Below are positions 8,444 through 20,485 of a DNA stretch of 64,000 nt, in pieces. Both the position numbers and the translations under genes were made by a program. Under the pieces are notes generated by a model, which searched no databases, was not told the DNA's origin, and saw nothing but the letters and a program-made list of their open reading frames with translations. Source of the stretch: Rhizobium subbaraonis (GTDB lineage: Bacteria; Pseudomonadota; Alphaproteobacteria; Rhizobiales; Rhizobiaceae); contig NZ_OBQD01000004.1 of NCBI RefSeq assembly GCF_900220975.1, positions 183,234 to 247,233 on the forward strand. Reading direction: 5' to 3'. Each line of letters begins with the position of its first letter. Position 1 is the first letter of the stretch.

Positions 8444-11400
8444 TCAGATGAAGGCGAAGTCGTCAACGCTCAGCGACTTCACGCCTTGCAGCGTGGCGAC
8501 GAGTTCCAGATCAGCATCCGTGCCCTTGCCGTCCGCGTCGAACCAGAGGCGCCCGTTGTCGGTCTCGAGCAGGAAAGTGCCTTTGGTGGCGGTCGCGACA
8601 GGGTCGGCGCCGGTGACGAGGGTCACGGTCTTGTTCCCAGCGGCGATGCCATAGGCGCCCTTGGAGACGACGAGCTTGTCCTGGCCACGGGTGAAGTCCG
8701 TGATCACGTCGCCCTCGCCGTCACGACCGGCGCTGTCGAAGACGAACTGGTCCTTCCCGGTGCCACCGGTCAGCCAGTCGTCGCCGGCCCCGCCGATGAG
8801 CTTGTCGTTGCCGGAACGGCCATCGAGGACGTCGTCCGAACCGTTGCCGTAGAACACGTTGTCCCCGGCGTCGCCGCGGATGGCGTCGTCATTGTTGCTG
8901 CCCTGGATGATTTCGATGTTCTTCACCGTCAGGCCGAGCGCCAGTCCCTTGTTGGTTGCCTGGTTCTGCAGGTCGAGGACGACGGAGGTGGTGCCCCCTC
9001 TGAAGGACAGCGTATCGGTGCCATACCCGCCGTCGAAGACGTCCTTGCCGCCAAAGTCGGTCCGGATGAGCAGGTCGTTGTCGGCGTCACCGAACAGATT
9101 GTCGCTGCCGGCTCCGTCCTCCAGCTTGTCGGCGCCAGTACCGCCGCGCAGCGTGTCGTTGCCGGCATTGCCCTTCAGCCAGTCGGCCAGCGCGCCGCCG
9201 GAGACGGTGTCCTTGCCCTTGCCGCCGTCATAGTCCAGCGCTTCGAAGCCCTGGAAGGACGTCGTCGCATCGACCTTCACCGTGCCGGTGGAGAAGGTGA
9301 AGGCGATATCCTTCGTCTGCTCCGTCATCAGGAGATGCAGCGTATCGCTGCCTTCACCGCCATCGGCGACGTCGCCCGCGCCGGCATAGACATGGTCGTT
9401 GCCCTTCTCGCCGTAGAGCTTGTCCTTGCCGCCGGTGAGGCCGAGGCCATCGCCGTAAAGCGTGTCGTTGCCGTCACCGCCGCGAAGCGTGTCGTTGCCG
9501 ACGTCCCCTGAGAGCAGATCGTTTCCGCTGCCGCCGGCGAGGGTGTCGTCACCCGCCCGGCCGCGCAGTTCGTCGGTCAGGTTGCCGCCGGTAAAGACGT
9601 CATTGCCGGACCCGCCCACCAGGGAGACGCGTTCGACGCCCTTCACCGTCACCGACGCGTTGGCCACGGTGACGGTCGAGGCGACCTTGTAGGTGATGCC
9701 CTGCGTATACTTGCTGAAGTCGATTGAGGCGAAGTCCGTGCCGGCGCCGCCGTCGAGCGTCAGCTTGCCCGTGGAAGCCGCGCGGAAGAAATCGTCGTCG
9801 CCGTCACCCATGTTGACCGTGTAGTGGCCCACGGCCTTGGCGCCGTCGCGGACATAGACGTCGTCCGCACCGCTGCCGGCGTCGATGGTGTTCGTGCCGC
9901 CGGCGTCACGGATCACGTCGTTGCCCGCGCCGGCGGTGAGCTTGTCGTTGCCTTCGCCGCCGTCGAGCAGGTCGTTGTAGGCCGTGCCCATCAGCGTGTC
10001 GTTGCCGGCATAGCCGTAGAAGGTGACGCCCTTGGCCGCGCCGACCGACTTCACCACATCGTTCCCGGAGCCGAAGTCGACGTGGAAATACTCGAAGTTC
10101 GTCATCGAGGAGCCGTCCGTCAGGGACGCCGTCGCCCCGCTGACGGAGAAGGTCTGGCTCGTCGCCAGCGACTTGCGGTCGACATAGACGCGGTCGGTGC
10201 TTGCGCCGCCATCGGCCTTGTCGGCTCCGCCGTCGCCCAGATAGACGCGGTCGTCGCCGTCGCCGGCATTGATCGTATCCTTGCCTGCCCCGGCGCGCAG
10301 TTCGTCGTTTCCGGCCCCGCCGTTGATCACGTCGTCTCCTGCCCCGGCATCGACGACGTCATGGCCGCTGCCGGTCGTGATCTTGTTTATACCGGAACCG
10401 ACGGCATGAATGCTGTAGTGCTCGATGCCGGAGAAGGTCGTGCCGCCCGAAAGAGTGTTGACCTGGGTCGGCAGCTTGGCCGTGAAATCTCCGGTGAACT
10501 TGGTGACGATGAGACGGTCGCTGCCGCTGGTATCGGTGATCTTGTCCTTGCCGTCGCCGAAGGCGTACCGATAGGTGTCGTTTCCGCTGCCGCCCTCGAT
10601 GACGTCGTCGCCGAGGCCGCCTGTGAGATCGTCGTCGCCGACCCCGCCATTTATCGTGTCCTTGCCGGTTCCGCCATTGATGGTGTCGTTGCCACCATCG
10701 CCGTAAAGCAGGTCGTTGCCGTCGTCGCCATTGATCATGTCGCCGTCGTCACCACCCCAGACCCTGTCGTCGCTTTCGCCACCGGAAAGGATATCGACCC
10801 CTTTTTCGCCGTGGAGCGTGTCCTTGCCCTCCGCGCCGTTGAGGATGTCGACGCCATGACCGCCATAGAGCGTGTCGTCGCCTTCGCCGCCGTCGATATA
10901 GTCGCTGCCGCGGCCACCCTTGAGTACGTCGTTTCCGCCGCCGCCCATGAACATGTCGTTATAGTTGCCGCCGGTGATATTGTCGGCGAAGTCCGTGCCG
11001 GTAATCTGGTAGCTCTCCACGTAGCTCGTCTTGATGTTGCCGACGAGCGTCTGTTCGGAAATCCAGTCCTTGATCGCGATCGAAACGCCGCTGGTGCGAT
11101 CGCCATAATCCACCATCAGGCGGTCGGTGCCCGATCCGCCATTGACGATGTCGCCGGCCATATCCTGCAGCCCACCGGCCATGAGGGTGTCGCGGCCGGA
11201 TCCGCCGTTGAGACGGTCGGCGCCGAGCCCGCCGGTGAGCATGTCATCGCCACTGTCGCCATTCAGCGTGTCGTTGCCGATATCGCCGACAATGTAGTCG
11301 CTCTGGAAGGAGCCGTTGAGCTGGTCATTGCCGGCGCCGCCCATGATTGTATCGCTTCCCATGCCGCCATTGACGATGTCGTCGCCGTCGAGCGCCATGA

Positions 11401-11476
11401 TCATATCCTGCTCGGCCCCCAAGAGGTCCTTGCCTATCAAATTGTCGGCTCCCATCGAGCCCATGATCGTTGCCAT
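8444..11476 (-). CDS. RTX protein: large calcium-binding repeat protein, probably type I secreted
   Basis: A 1,010-residue acidic protein made almost entirely of glycine/aspartate nonapeptide repeats (GGxGxDxLx type) from its first residues onward; such repeats fold as calcium-filled beta-rolls. Between the roll blocks are beta-rich spacers, each ending in a segment such as FSGIEHYSI, TNFEYFHV, VKGVERVSL, FQGFEALDY or VKNIEIIQG before the next GSGNDxxxG; I count five or six. The C-terminus (RLWFDADGKG, ATLQGVKSLSVDDFAFI) is the kind of uncleaved signal seen in type I secreted RTX proteins. No enzymatic domain is visible and no HlyB/HlyD/TolC genes are in the window. Start ATG 11476 has AGGAGA at 11482-11487. 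Function unknown. Confidence 0.9.
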   Translation of the reverse strand: MATIMGSMGADNLIGKDLLGAEQDMIMALDGDDIVNGGMGSDTIMGGAGNDQLNGSFQSDYIVGDIGNDTLNGDSGDDMLTGGLGADRLNGGSGRDTLMAGGLQDMAGDIVNGGSGTDRLMVDYGDRTSGVSIAIKDWISEQTLVGNIKTSYVESYQITGTDFADNITGGNYNDMFMGGGGNDVLKGGRGSDYIDGGEGDDTLYGGHGVDILNGAEGKDTLHGEKGVDILSGGESDDRVWGGDDGDMINGDDGNDLLYGDGGNDTINGGTGKDTINGGVGDDDLTGGLGDDVIEGGSGNDTYRYAFGDGKDKITDTSGSDRLIVTKFTGDFTAKLPTQVNTLSGGTTFSGIEHYSIHAVGSGINKITTGSGHDVVDAGAGDDVINGGAGNDELRAGAGKDTINAGDGDDRVYLGDGGADKADGGASTDRVYVDRKSLATSQTFSVSGATASLTDGSSMTNFEYFHVDFGSGNDVVKSVGAAKGVTFYGYAGNDTLMGTAYNDLLDGGEGNDKLTAGAGNDVIRDAGGTNTIDAGSGADDVYVRDGAKAVGHYTVNMGDGDDDFFRAASTGKLTLDGGAGTDFASIDFSKYTQGITYKVASTVTVANASVTVKGVERVSLVGGSGNDVFTGGNLTDELRGRAGDDTLAGGSGNDLLSGDVGNDTLRGGDGNDTLYGDGLGLTGGKDKLYGEKGNDHVYAGAGDVADGGEGSDTLHLLMTEQTKDIAFTFSTGTVKVDATTSFQGFEALDYDGGKGKDTVSGGALADWLKGNAGNDTLRGGTGADKLEDGAGSDNLFGDADNDLLIRTDFGGKDVFDGGYGTDTLSFRGGTTSVVLDLQNQATNKGLALGLTVKNIEIIQGSNNDDAIRGDAGDNVFYGNGSDDVLDGRSGNDKLIGGAGDDWLTGGTGKDQFVFDSAGRDGEGDVITDFTRGQDKLVVSKGAYGIAAGNKTVTLVTGADPVATATKGTFLLETDNGRLWFDADGKGTDADLELVATLQGVKSLSVDDFAFI

Positions 11477-11700
11477 GCGTTTCTCCTAAAGATGGCTGTT
11501 TTCGGGGAATTGCATTTCCCGGAGACGGCTGTCGTGCCGCCAATCCGGGACGGGAGGAGCGTCGGCGGACACTGCTGCCGCGCCGGACCTTTTCTTTGCG
11601 TCACTGCACCTGGCTTTCGTCCTCCACACGCTGCCGGAGCGCTCCGGCTTTCGAAGCGGCGCGCCAAACGCTGCTTCACGCAGCCATATTGAGGAGAAAG

Positions 11701-11737
11701 CGCCGGCTCTCTGTTCCGCCGGGAACAGCAACCGGCG
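11701..11737 (-). repeat. Two-part hairpin upstream of the RTX gene
   Basis: An outer stem CGCCGG/CCGGCG (11701-11706 with 11732-11737) encloses an inner perfect stem CTGTTCC/GGAACAG (11711-11717 with 11722-11728). There is no T run on either side. It could be a protein-binding palindrome or a structure in a long RTX leader; function not known. Confidence 0.4.
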
Positions 11738-12035
11738 ATAGAGAACACGCATAGGATGAGCGGAACGGCCAGGCAGGCGTTGCGGCTGACCGGCCCTCAA
11801 GCGGGCGGAACCGCTGTCCATTGGCTCTGCGCGTCGAGGCTGTCACGGGAAACGGGCATTCGAGCCGTCTGGCCATGCAAGACAGCGGTTCAGGCGCGCG
11901 GTTTGCGGAGGCGGAGAGGTGTTCGCGGCGATGTCCGGTCGCGATGCGGGAACATTCCCAGGCGGCGACCGGCGCGCGGTGGGTTTGCCGCGATCCTCAG
12001 CCGTCCCGATGATGCTGCGGATGATATGCGCGAAA

Positions 12036-12065
12036 CGAAAAATCCCCGGCGGATGGCCGGGGATT
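12036..12065 (-). terminator. Rho-independent terminator of the bfd-bfr transcript
   Basis: AATCCCCGGC (12041-12050) and GCCGGGGATT (12056-12065) form a perfect 10-bp stem with a 5-base loop. Read on the minus strand the stem is followed at once by TTTTT (12036-12040). It lies 46 bases beyond the bfr stop. Confidence 0.85.
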
Positions 12066-12110
12066 CGGTGTCGAGTGACCGTGTCGTCAAATAGCTGTGA
12101 CGAAAGCCGA

Positions 12111-12596
12111 CTATTCCGCTTCGTTGGCCGGGGCCGCGTTGAGCTGGCCGTATTTCTCGGCGCCAAGCTTGTTCAGCAGGTCCAGCTGCGTCTCGAGGAA
12201 ATCGATGTGCCCCTCTTCGTCGGCCAGAAGCTCTTCGAAGAGTTTCATGGTCACGTAGTCGCCGGCGTCATGACAGATATCGCGGGACTTTTTGTAGGCC
12301 GTGCGGGCGTCATATTCGCCGGCGAGGTCGGCTTCGAGCACTTCCTTGACGTTCTGGCCAATGCGCAGAGGCGCGACCGTCTGCAGGTTGGGATGACCTT
12401 CGAGGAAGATGATGCGCGCGACCAGCTTGTCGGCGTGCTGCATTTCCTCGATCGATTCGGCACGCTCCTTCTTGGCGAGAAGCGTGTAGCCCCAGTCTTC
12501 CAGCAGGCGGTAGTGCAGCCAGTACTGATTGACGGCCCCGAGCTCAAGATAAAGCGCCTCGTTAAGCTGCTCGATTACTTTTTTGTCGCCTTTCAA
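12111..12596 (-). CDS. bfr: Bacterioferritin
   Basis: Heme-containing iron-storage ferritin that oxidises Fe(II) and stores it as ferric mineral in a 24-mer shell. I chose a TTG start at 12596 because AGGAGA (12604-12609) lies 7 bases before it and the product then begins [15 protein letters not shown], giving 161 residues, the usual length. Ferroxidase ligands fall at the standard positions Glu18, Glu51 and His54, with Glu and His in ADEEGHIDF; Met52 is the heme-ligand position. It overlaps the 3' end of bfd by 35 bases, so the pair is one unit. Confidence 0.95.
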   Translation of the reverse strand: MKGDKKVIEQLNEALYLELGAVNQYWLHYRLLEDWGYTLLAKKERAESIEEMQHADKLVARIIFLEGHPNLQTVAPLRIGQNVKEVLEADLAGEYDARTAYKKSRDICHDAGDYVTMKLFEELLADEEGHIDFLETQLDLLNKLGAEKYGQLNAAPANEAE

Positions 12597-12873
12597 GGTC
12601 CGCTCTCCTGTTGTCTTCATGGAATTGTTTGAGGCGGGCCATGAAATCAAATATCTCCGCGTCCGTCGAGTGGCGGTCGGCGTGATACTGTTCGGTGGTG
12701 CGGATGATAATGTCGACGACGTTGGGGAAACAGCCGCAACAGCGGCCACGCTTCTCCATGGCATGATAAACTTTTGCGGGCACGATCAGCTGCCAACGGT
12801 CCTGGTCGAGGAGCTCGTTTATGACGTCAACGATCTCTTTGTCGCTAATGAAGTTGCAGCTGCAAACCAGCAT
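12562..12873 (-). CDS. bfd: Bacterioferritin-associated ferredoxin
   Basis: [2Fe-2S] protein that passes electrons to bacterioferritin to release stored iron. Start chosen at ATG 12873, so that the product opens [10 protein letters not shown] as in the family; a longer frame begins at 12921. Likely cluster ligands are Cys4, Cys6, Cys45 and Cys48 (RGRCCGCFP). At 103 residues it is longer than the classical 64-residue Bfd because of a charged C-terminal tail of about 40 residues, which also overlaps the start of bfr. Confidence 0.9.
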   Translation of the reverse strand: MLVCSCNFISDKEIVDVINELLDQDRWQLIVPAKVYHAMEKRGRCCGCFPNVVDIIIRTTEQYHADRHSTDAEIFDFMARLKQFHEDNRRADLERRQKSNRAA

Positions 12874-12972
12874 TTGTTCTGCCTGCCATGCGAAACGCCC
12901 TGAATTCCGGCGATTAAGCAAAAGGAGATATTTGCTGTCAAGATAAAACAGGTCAGCATCGCTGCCGAGTTC

Positions 12973-12989
12973 TTTTTAGTCATTCTAAA
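12973..12989 (-). promoter_or_regulatory. Possible Irr-type iron control element upstream of bfd-bfr
   Basis: The plus strand reads TTTTTAG-TCA-TTCTAAA. One half matches the rhizobial iron-control element (TTTAGAA-N3-TTCTAAA) exactly; the other half matches only partly. It lies about 100 bases upstream of bfd, and iron-storage genes are known Irr targets in related bacteria. This is a weak, partly degenerate match. Confidence 0.35.
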
Positions 12990-13110
12990 CTTGAGGAATT
13001 CGTTCGTGTTTTCAAAATGTTGGATTGATCGATTGCTGTTTTAGCGATGGCAGATGTCGCCCTGGCAGGCGATCACTTTTTGTTGCAGACTGACCTTTTC
13101 CAAGGGAGAT

Positions 13111-13130
13111 CGGCTGCAAAAGCGCAGCCG
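13111..13130 (-). terminator. Hairpin downstream of dnaE2
   Basis: CGGCTGC (13111-13117) pairs perfectly with GCAGCCG (13124-13130) around a 6-base loop, 27 bases after the dnaE2 stop. On the minus strand no T run follows directly, so termination is only a guess. Confidence 0.35.
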
Positions 13131-13156
13131 GCGGGATGAACATTTTCGTCCTGGCG

Positions 13157-16518
<3,362 letters not shown>

Positions 16519-16522
<4 letters not shown>

Positions 16523-18156
16523 GCGAAAAACCCATGGATGAACCAGCGCGGAAGGTGCGGCTGTCTCCCATAGATCCCCTCGCGGAACAGCCAGAAGCGA
16601 CGACCGGCCTCGTCTTCGACCCGGAAATAGTCGCGGGACGGCTGGTTCTCCCCGTCGATCCACCACTCCGCGGCGATCCGTTCAGGGCCCTCCGTGCGGG
16701 CGATCCGATAAAGGCTCCGGCGCCAGCGGAAGCTTTTCGGCGCGTCCTCCGGTACGCCGGCCATGGTTTCGACCGGCTCGGGCGGGGTGAAGAGGCGCAA
16801 CGGGCGGTCCATGCAGGCGGTTGCCGTGACCGCTGGCGCTCCGCTGCGGTCGACGGCGCGCTCGCTCTCAAGACGGTCCAGGATGGGGGCGAGGCGTGCG
16901 GCGCGTTCGGGCAGATGGCTTTCGGCAAGCGTCAAGGCAAGCAGGCTGTCGGGGCCGAAGCGGGCGACGATCCGCTCGGCGAAGGCGGACAGCGATGGGC
17001 TGTCGCCGGTGCCGTCGGCAAAACCCTCCTGCACCGTCTCGAAAGGCTCGGCGGTGAGCACGCAGAGGCGGACGATCTCGAACCCGTATCCAGCGTCCAG
17101 TCCGTCATGAACCGCCGCAAGCCGCTCGCGGAACAGAAGCTTGATACGGTCGGGATCGCGCTGGGGGGCTGAGGTCGCCGCTTGGATGCGAAAGACGCGG
17201 CCGTCGACGCGAAAGAGCAGAAGCACAAACAGGCGTCCGCCCTCTCCACGTCGCTCGAGGCCCTCCTTGAGCGACCCCGCAAGATGGGCGGAAAGCGCCA
17301 GGATGTCGTCCGCGGAACTGACGGGATCGAACAAACGGCGCTCTGCCGAAAGAACCGGCACCGGCAAGCGCGGCGAGATGGGCTCGTCCTCCAGGCCGAG
17401 CGCTTGGTCGAGCCGCAGGAGCAGCAGCGGTCCGAAGCGGCGGGCAAGGGGCGCGCGAGGCAGGGGCAGGAGGTCGCCGATCGCCTTAAGCCCGACCCGC
17501 CCGAGCATCTCGGCTGTGTCCTTGGGCAGGCGTAGCGCCGGCGTCGGCAGGGGCGCAAGCACCGTTTCCGCCGCATCGGCATCGATCACGCCGCCCTCGC
17601 CGAAATGGCTGACCGCCCAGGACAGGCCGGGCGAGGACGAAATCGCTCCGCGTGCCTCGACGCCGAGGGCAAAGAGGGAGGATAGAAGACCATCGAGCAT
17701 CGCCCGCTCGCCGCCGTGCAGATGGGCGCAGCCGGTGATGTCGAGATAGAGCCCGTCGTCGCCGTCTAAGGCGACGAGTGGCGTGTAGCGGTCGCACCAG
17801 TCGGCCAGTCCCTCGAGCAGCGCCCGGTCGGCGACGGGCTCGGCGGGAAGGATATCCAGGGACGGGCAGATGGCGCGCGCCTCCGTGACCCCATGTCCCC
17901 TGCGCAGGCCGATGCGTTCGGCCTCACGATCAAGACGGCTTATCCGCATGGCATTGTCGCTGCGGCTGGCGAAGACGACGGGTGGGTGGTCAGGGCGTCC
18001 TTTGGAGAGCCACGACCGTCCCCAGCGCGCCCGGGCCACTCTGTCGGTGGGAAGATAGGGAAACCAAAGGCAAAGTATCCTCTGGCTGCCGCTGCGGCTG
18101 CTGAGCGGCAGGGTGTGATTCAGGATGGGTTTCTGTGCGGCGAAAGCGGCGGTCAT
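16519..18156 (-). CDS. imuB: Y-family DNA polymerase-like protein ImuB
   Basis: Inactive Y-family polymerase relative that acts as the hub linking DnaE2 to the beta clamp in SOS mutagenesis. I chose the ATG at 18156 (545 residues); the conserved part begins [15 protein letters not shown] soon after. Domain blocks include [14 protein letters not shown] (residues about 130-145) and a C-terminal region with [19 protein letters not shown], typical of this family. Its 5' end overlaps imuA by 167 bases in another frame; its 3' end overlaps dnaE2 by 4. An upstream in-frame start would lie even deeper inside imuA. Confidence 0.93.
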
Positions 18157-18919
18157 CGGGGTTCCACTCCAGGACTGTGCCGACGGCGTCGGCGATCTTG
18201 CTTTTTTCCGGGGTGACGAGAAAAGCGGGATTGCCGAGGCTGCCGGCCAGCGTCGATCCGTCCGGCAGCGGGCGTGCGGCTGCAGGTGCCGGCTCGACGC
18301 GCAGGCGGCAGATCGCGCTGCTTGCCTCCTCCTCGCCTGCCTGGCGCAACAGCAGAAGAAGGGTGCCACCTGCCTTCGCGCGCAGTTGCAGGCGGCGGCT
18401 TTCCGTCAGTCCGAAACAGGCGGGATTGCCGCGGATCTCCAGAATGACGGCCGAAAAGGCCGAGATGCCGAGCGCGGCTTCCGCTATCCAGAGCGCATCC
18501 TGAGCTGTTCGCGGGCGGGCGATGAAGAGGCGTGCCGGGTCGAGGCCATAGTTCTTCAAGCCCGGGGCGTAGGGCATGCCGGCTTCCGAAAGCGCCATTG
18601 CCTGGCTGATCCAAAGTGTGGCGCCGGTCCCCGCGATCTCCTGCTGCAGGGCGGCAAGGGCAAGCGTGAAGCCGGTGGCTGCCCCCATGTCGCGCGTCTG
18701 CGCATTGCGGATCTCGACGAGCCCGCAGGCCGGCAGGCCGGCTGCAAAAATAGCCTCGAGGCCGTCAGTTGCCGGGGGATCATTCGGTGCCGCCTCCGGC
18801 GCATTCCACTGCCAGCGGGATTTTCGCCCGGAGAGACCGGGCCCGTCGGCGTTTTCGATGCGTGCGACGGCCTCTCGCAAGGCAAGAAGCCGCTCACGCG
18901 CCAAGGCAGGCGTTGCCAT
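17990..18919 (-). CDS. imuA: ImuA (SulA/RecA-like mutagenesis protein)
   Basis: RecA-related accessory protein of the ImuA-ImuB-DnaE2 mutasome. 309 residues from ATG 18919. Family-like features are GLEAIFAAGLPACGLVEI near residue 55 and the C-terminal [14 protein letters not shown] block, after which the family core normally ends. About 50 further residues, rich in Gln, Ser and Pro, extend into the imuB coding region. It is first in the operon, directly behind a LexA-type box, so it should be SOS-induced. Confidence 0.9.
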   Translation of the reverse strand: MATPALARERLLALREAVARIENADGPGLSGRKSRWQWNAPEAAPNDPPATDGLEAIFAAGLPACGLVEIRNAQTRDMGAATGFTLALAALQQEIAGTGATLWISQAMALSEAGMPYAPGLKNYGLDPARLFIARPRTAQDALWIAEAALGISAFSAVILEIRGNPACFGLTESRRLQLRAKAGGTLLLLLRQAGEEEASSAICRLRVEPAPAAARPLPDGSTLAGSLGNPAFLVTPEKSKIADAVGTVLEWNPDDRRFRRTETHPESHPAAQQPQRQPEDTLPLVSLSSHRQSGPGALGTVVALQRTP

Positions 18920-18938
18920 GACGGTCGTTCCTCTATTT

Positions 18939-18953
18939 GTTCATGTTATGTTC
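18939..18953 (-). promoter_or_regulatory. LexA (SOS) box of the imuA-imuB-dnaE2 operon
   Basis: The plus strand reads GTTC-ATGTTAT-GTTC, an exact GTTC-N7-GTTC direct repeat, the LexA-binding motif of alphaproteobacteria. It lies 20 bases upstream of the imuA start, where a repressor would block transcription. Confidence 0.85.
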
Positions 18954-19117
18954 TTATGGATTCCAGAACGGCCGAAAAGAGTCAACGCCAATTCGCTACG
19001 GCGTAATCACAACATCGCGCTCCCGCGCATGCGAGGGGAGCCCAAGATTTCAGCGGCACCCTCGATGATGGCGCTATCCGGCGGAATGCCGGCCTGGACG
19101 ACGCGGACCGTTCTGGC

Positions 19118-20485
19118 TCAGCCGCCCGTGCGGCAGGAAAGCCCACCATAACGGGCATCGAGGCTGATCGCCGCGCGATAGATCTGCCGTACGGTATCGG
19201 CGAAAAGACGTCCGTCCGCCCGCAATCCACCGGCGGCGCGGCCGATCACGTTCAGGCCGGGAACGGCCGCTCCGAACCGCATCAGCCGTCCGTCGTCCTC
19301 AACCCGCATCGTGCCGGGCTGGCGCCAGGCCAGCAGCCCGTCGGCGGGGCTTGCGACCTCTTCGCGGCAATCGACAAGGCGGCCGGACATGGTTTCGTCC
19401 TCCCGGCTGCCGCGCCGCCTCAGCCGGACGCCATCCTTTGCAAGGCCGAGGATGCGGGCATCCACCAGTTCGGTTGCGGGGTTTTGCAATTCCCGCATCA
19501 GCTGGCGGTGGAGCTCCGGTGCAATCCTCTCCGAACTGAGTCGGTGCAGACTGCGCAGATGGCGCCAGTAACGCCGCTGTGCTTCCGGCGGAAGGGCGCG
19601 CCAGAAGGCGGGCCACTGCCCATTCAGGCCATCGATCACGGCCTGCCAGCCCTGGCCGCTGCGGCGACAGTCGTCGCGCAGCTCCCGCAAGGTTTCGGCA
19701 AGGCCGGTGCCGGCCGAAACTGACGGGATTGCCGGGTCTTGCGGAAGCTGGGCGTGCGCTTGCGGCAGACGGCCTCGCGGTCCCAGGATCCTGACACGGC
19801 CTGCATAGCCGCTGGCGCGCAAATACATGAGGACCGCCGCCATGCGGGGGCCGTCGCCGGAAAGCAGGAATGGCAGGCCGGCCCTCGTCGCCTCGCGGTT
19901 CCACAGAAGCTGCTCGGCGGCAAGCCAGGAAGAGGCCTCTCCCCCTGCCCGGCCATGTCCCGTTGCCAGAAACACCTCGTCGAAAATCATCCGGCTGGCA
20001 TCGTCGAGCGTGAGAGCCAGCCCATGTCCCGGCAACGTCTCCAGTGCGGTGACGGCTGCGGACACGGTCTGCACGGTGGTATCGCGGCGATCGGCAAAGA
20101 CCGCGCCGAAGCGCATCGTCAGATAGTCGCGGAAAGCCGAGCGGGGCACATAGACGTGCTCGAAGCCGCGCAGGGCCGTGACCGAGCTGGGACCGGCCGC
20201 AAGATCGGTTTTCAGCCAGTCGATGAAATCGGAGGGACGATCGGCCAGGACGGAGAGATGGCCGGCGCGCTCGCTCATCGTCGCCTGTCCGGCGACGCCG
20301 TTGCCGAAGCTGCCGGGAAAATCGGCCGCGTCGATCATCCAGAGATGAAACGGCCGGCGGAGGCGACGCAGCAGCGCGATCGCCGTTGCGATGCCCGCAG
20401 GACCGCGGCCGACAATGGCGATGCGCAGGCGGCTGTCTGCGGGCATCGCTGCAGGGTTCTTCCGGACTGCGTTGCTGGACAACAT
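19118..20485 (-). CDS. FAD/NAD(P)-binding oxidoreductase of unknown substrate
   Basis: A 455-residue protein from ATG 20485, which is preceded by a purine-rich ribosome site (AGGGAAGGGAAGAGG). The N-terminal dinucleotide motif is GRGPAG at residues 26-31, followed by a beta-strand ending in an acid residue. It resembles the FAD-NAD(P)-binding group (PF13454), related to HpnW/SidA-like flavoproteins; no catalytic cysteine pair or heme motif is seen. The upstream frame to 20665 has no support. A promoter at 20704-20731 carries an operator-like 16-mer that also occurs near the small gene next to the Rrf2 regulator. The real substrate cannot be told from sequence. Confidence 0.8.
   Translation of the reverse strand: MLSSNAVRKNPAAMPADSRLRIAIVGRGPAGIATAIALLRRLRRPFHLWMIDAADFPGSFGNGVAGQATMSERAGHLSVLADRPSDFIDWLKTDLAAGPSSVTALRGFEHVYVPRSAFRDYLTMRFGAVFADRRDTTVQTVSAAVTALETLPGHGLALTLDDASRMIFDEVFLATGHGRAGGEASSWLAAEQLLWNREATRAGLPFLLSGDGPRMAAVLMYLRASGYAGRVRILGPRGRLPQAHAQLPQDPAIPSVSAGTGLAETLRELRDDCRRSGQGWQAVIDGLNGQWPAFWRALPPEAQRRYWRHLRSLHRLSSERIAPELHRQLMRELQNPATELVDARILGLAKDGVRLRRRGSREDETMSGRLVDCREEVASPADGLLAWRQPGTMRVEDDGRLMRFGAAVPGLNVIGRAAGGLRADGRLFADTVRQIYRAAISLDARYGGLSCRTGG

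Larger units (their letters stand above)
11477..12110. other. Non-coding interval between RTX gene and bfr
   Basis: About 630 bases with no gene I can support. It must hold the promoter of the RTX gene and the 3' end of the bfr transcript. Inverted repeats are present at 11505-11520 (GGGAA/TTCCC, in the RTX leader), 11701-11737 and 12041-12065. Small frames here lack ribosome sites or recognisable sequence. Confidence 0.6.

Noticed and set aside
8444-11476. Regularly spaced short repeats resembling a CRISPR array
   Set aside because: The repeats are in-frame RTX codons of varying sequence, not identical palindromic repeats with unique spacers.
9824-11692. 622-codon plus-strand frame opposite the RTX gene
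   Set aside because: It is the antisense of the repetitive RTX coding sequence, giving an artificial repetitive Val/Ala/Asp protein; the minus strand has the RTX motif, start and ribosome site.
11756-12094. 112-codon plus-strand frame between RTX gene and bfr
   Set aside because: No ribosome site, Arg-rich product, and it crosses the bfr terminator hairpin.
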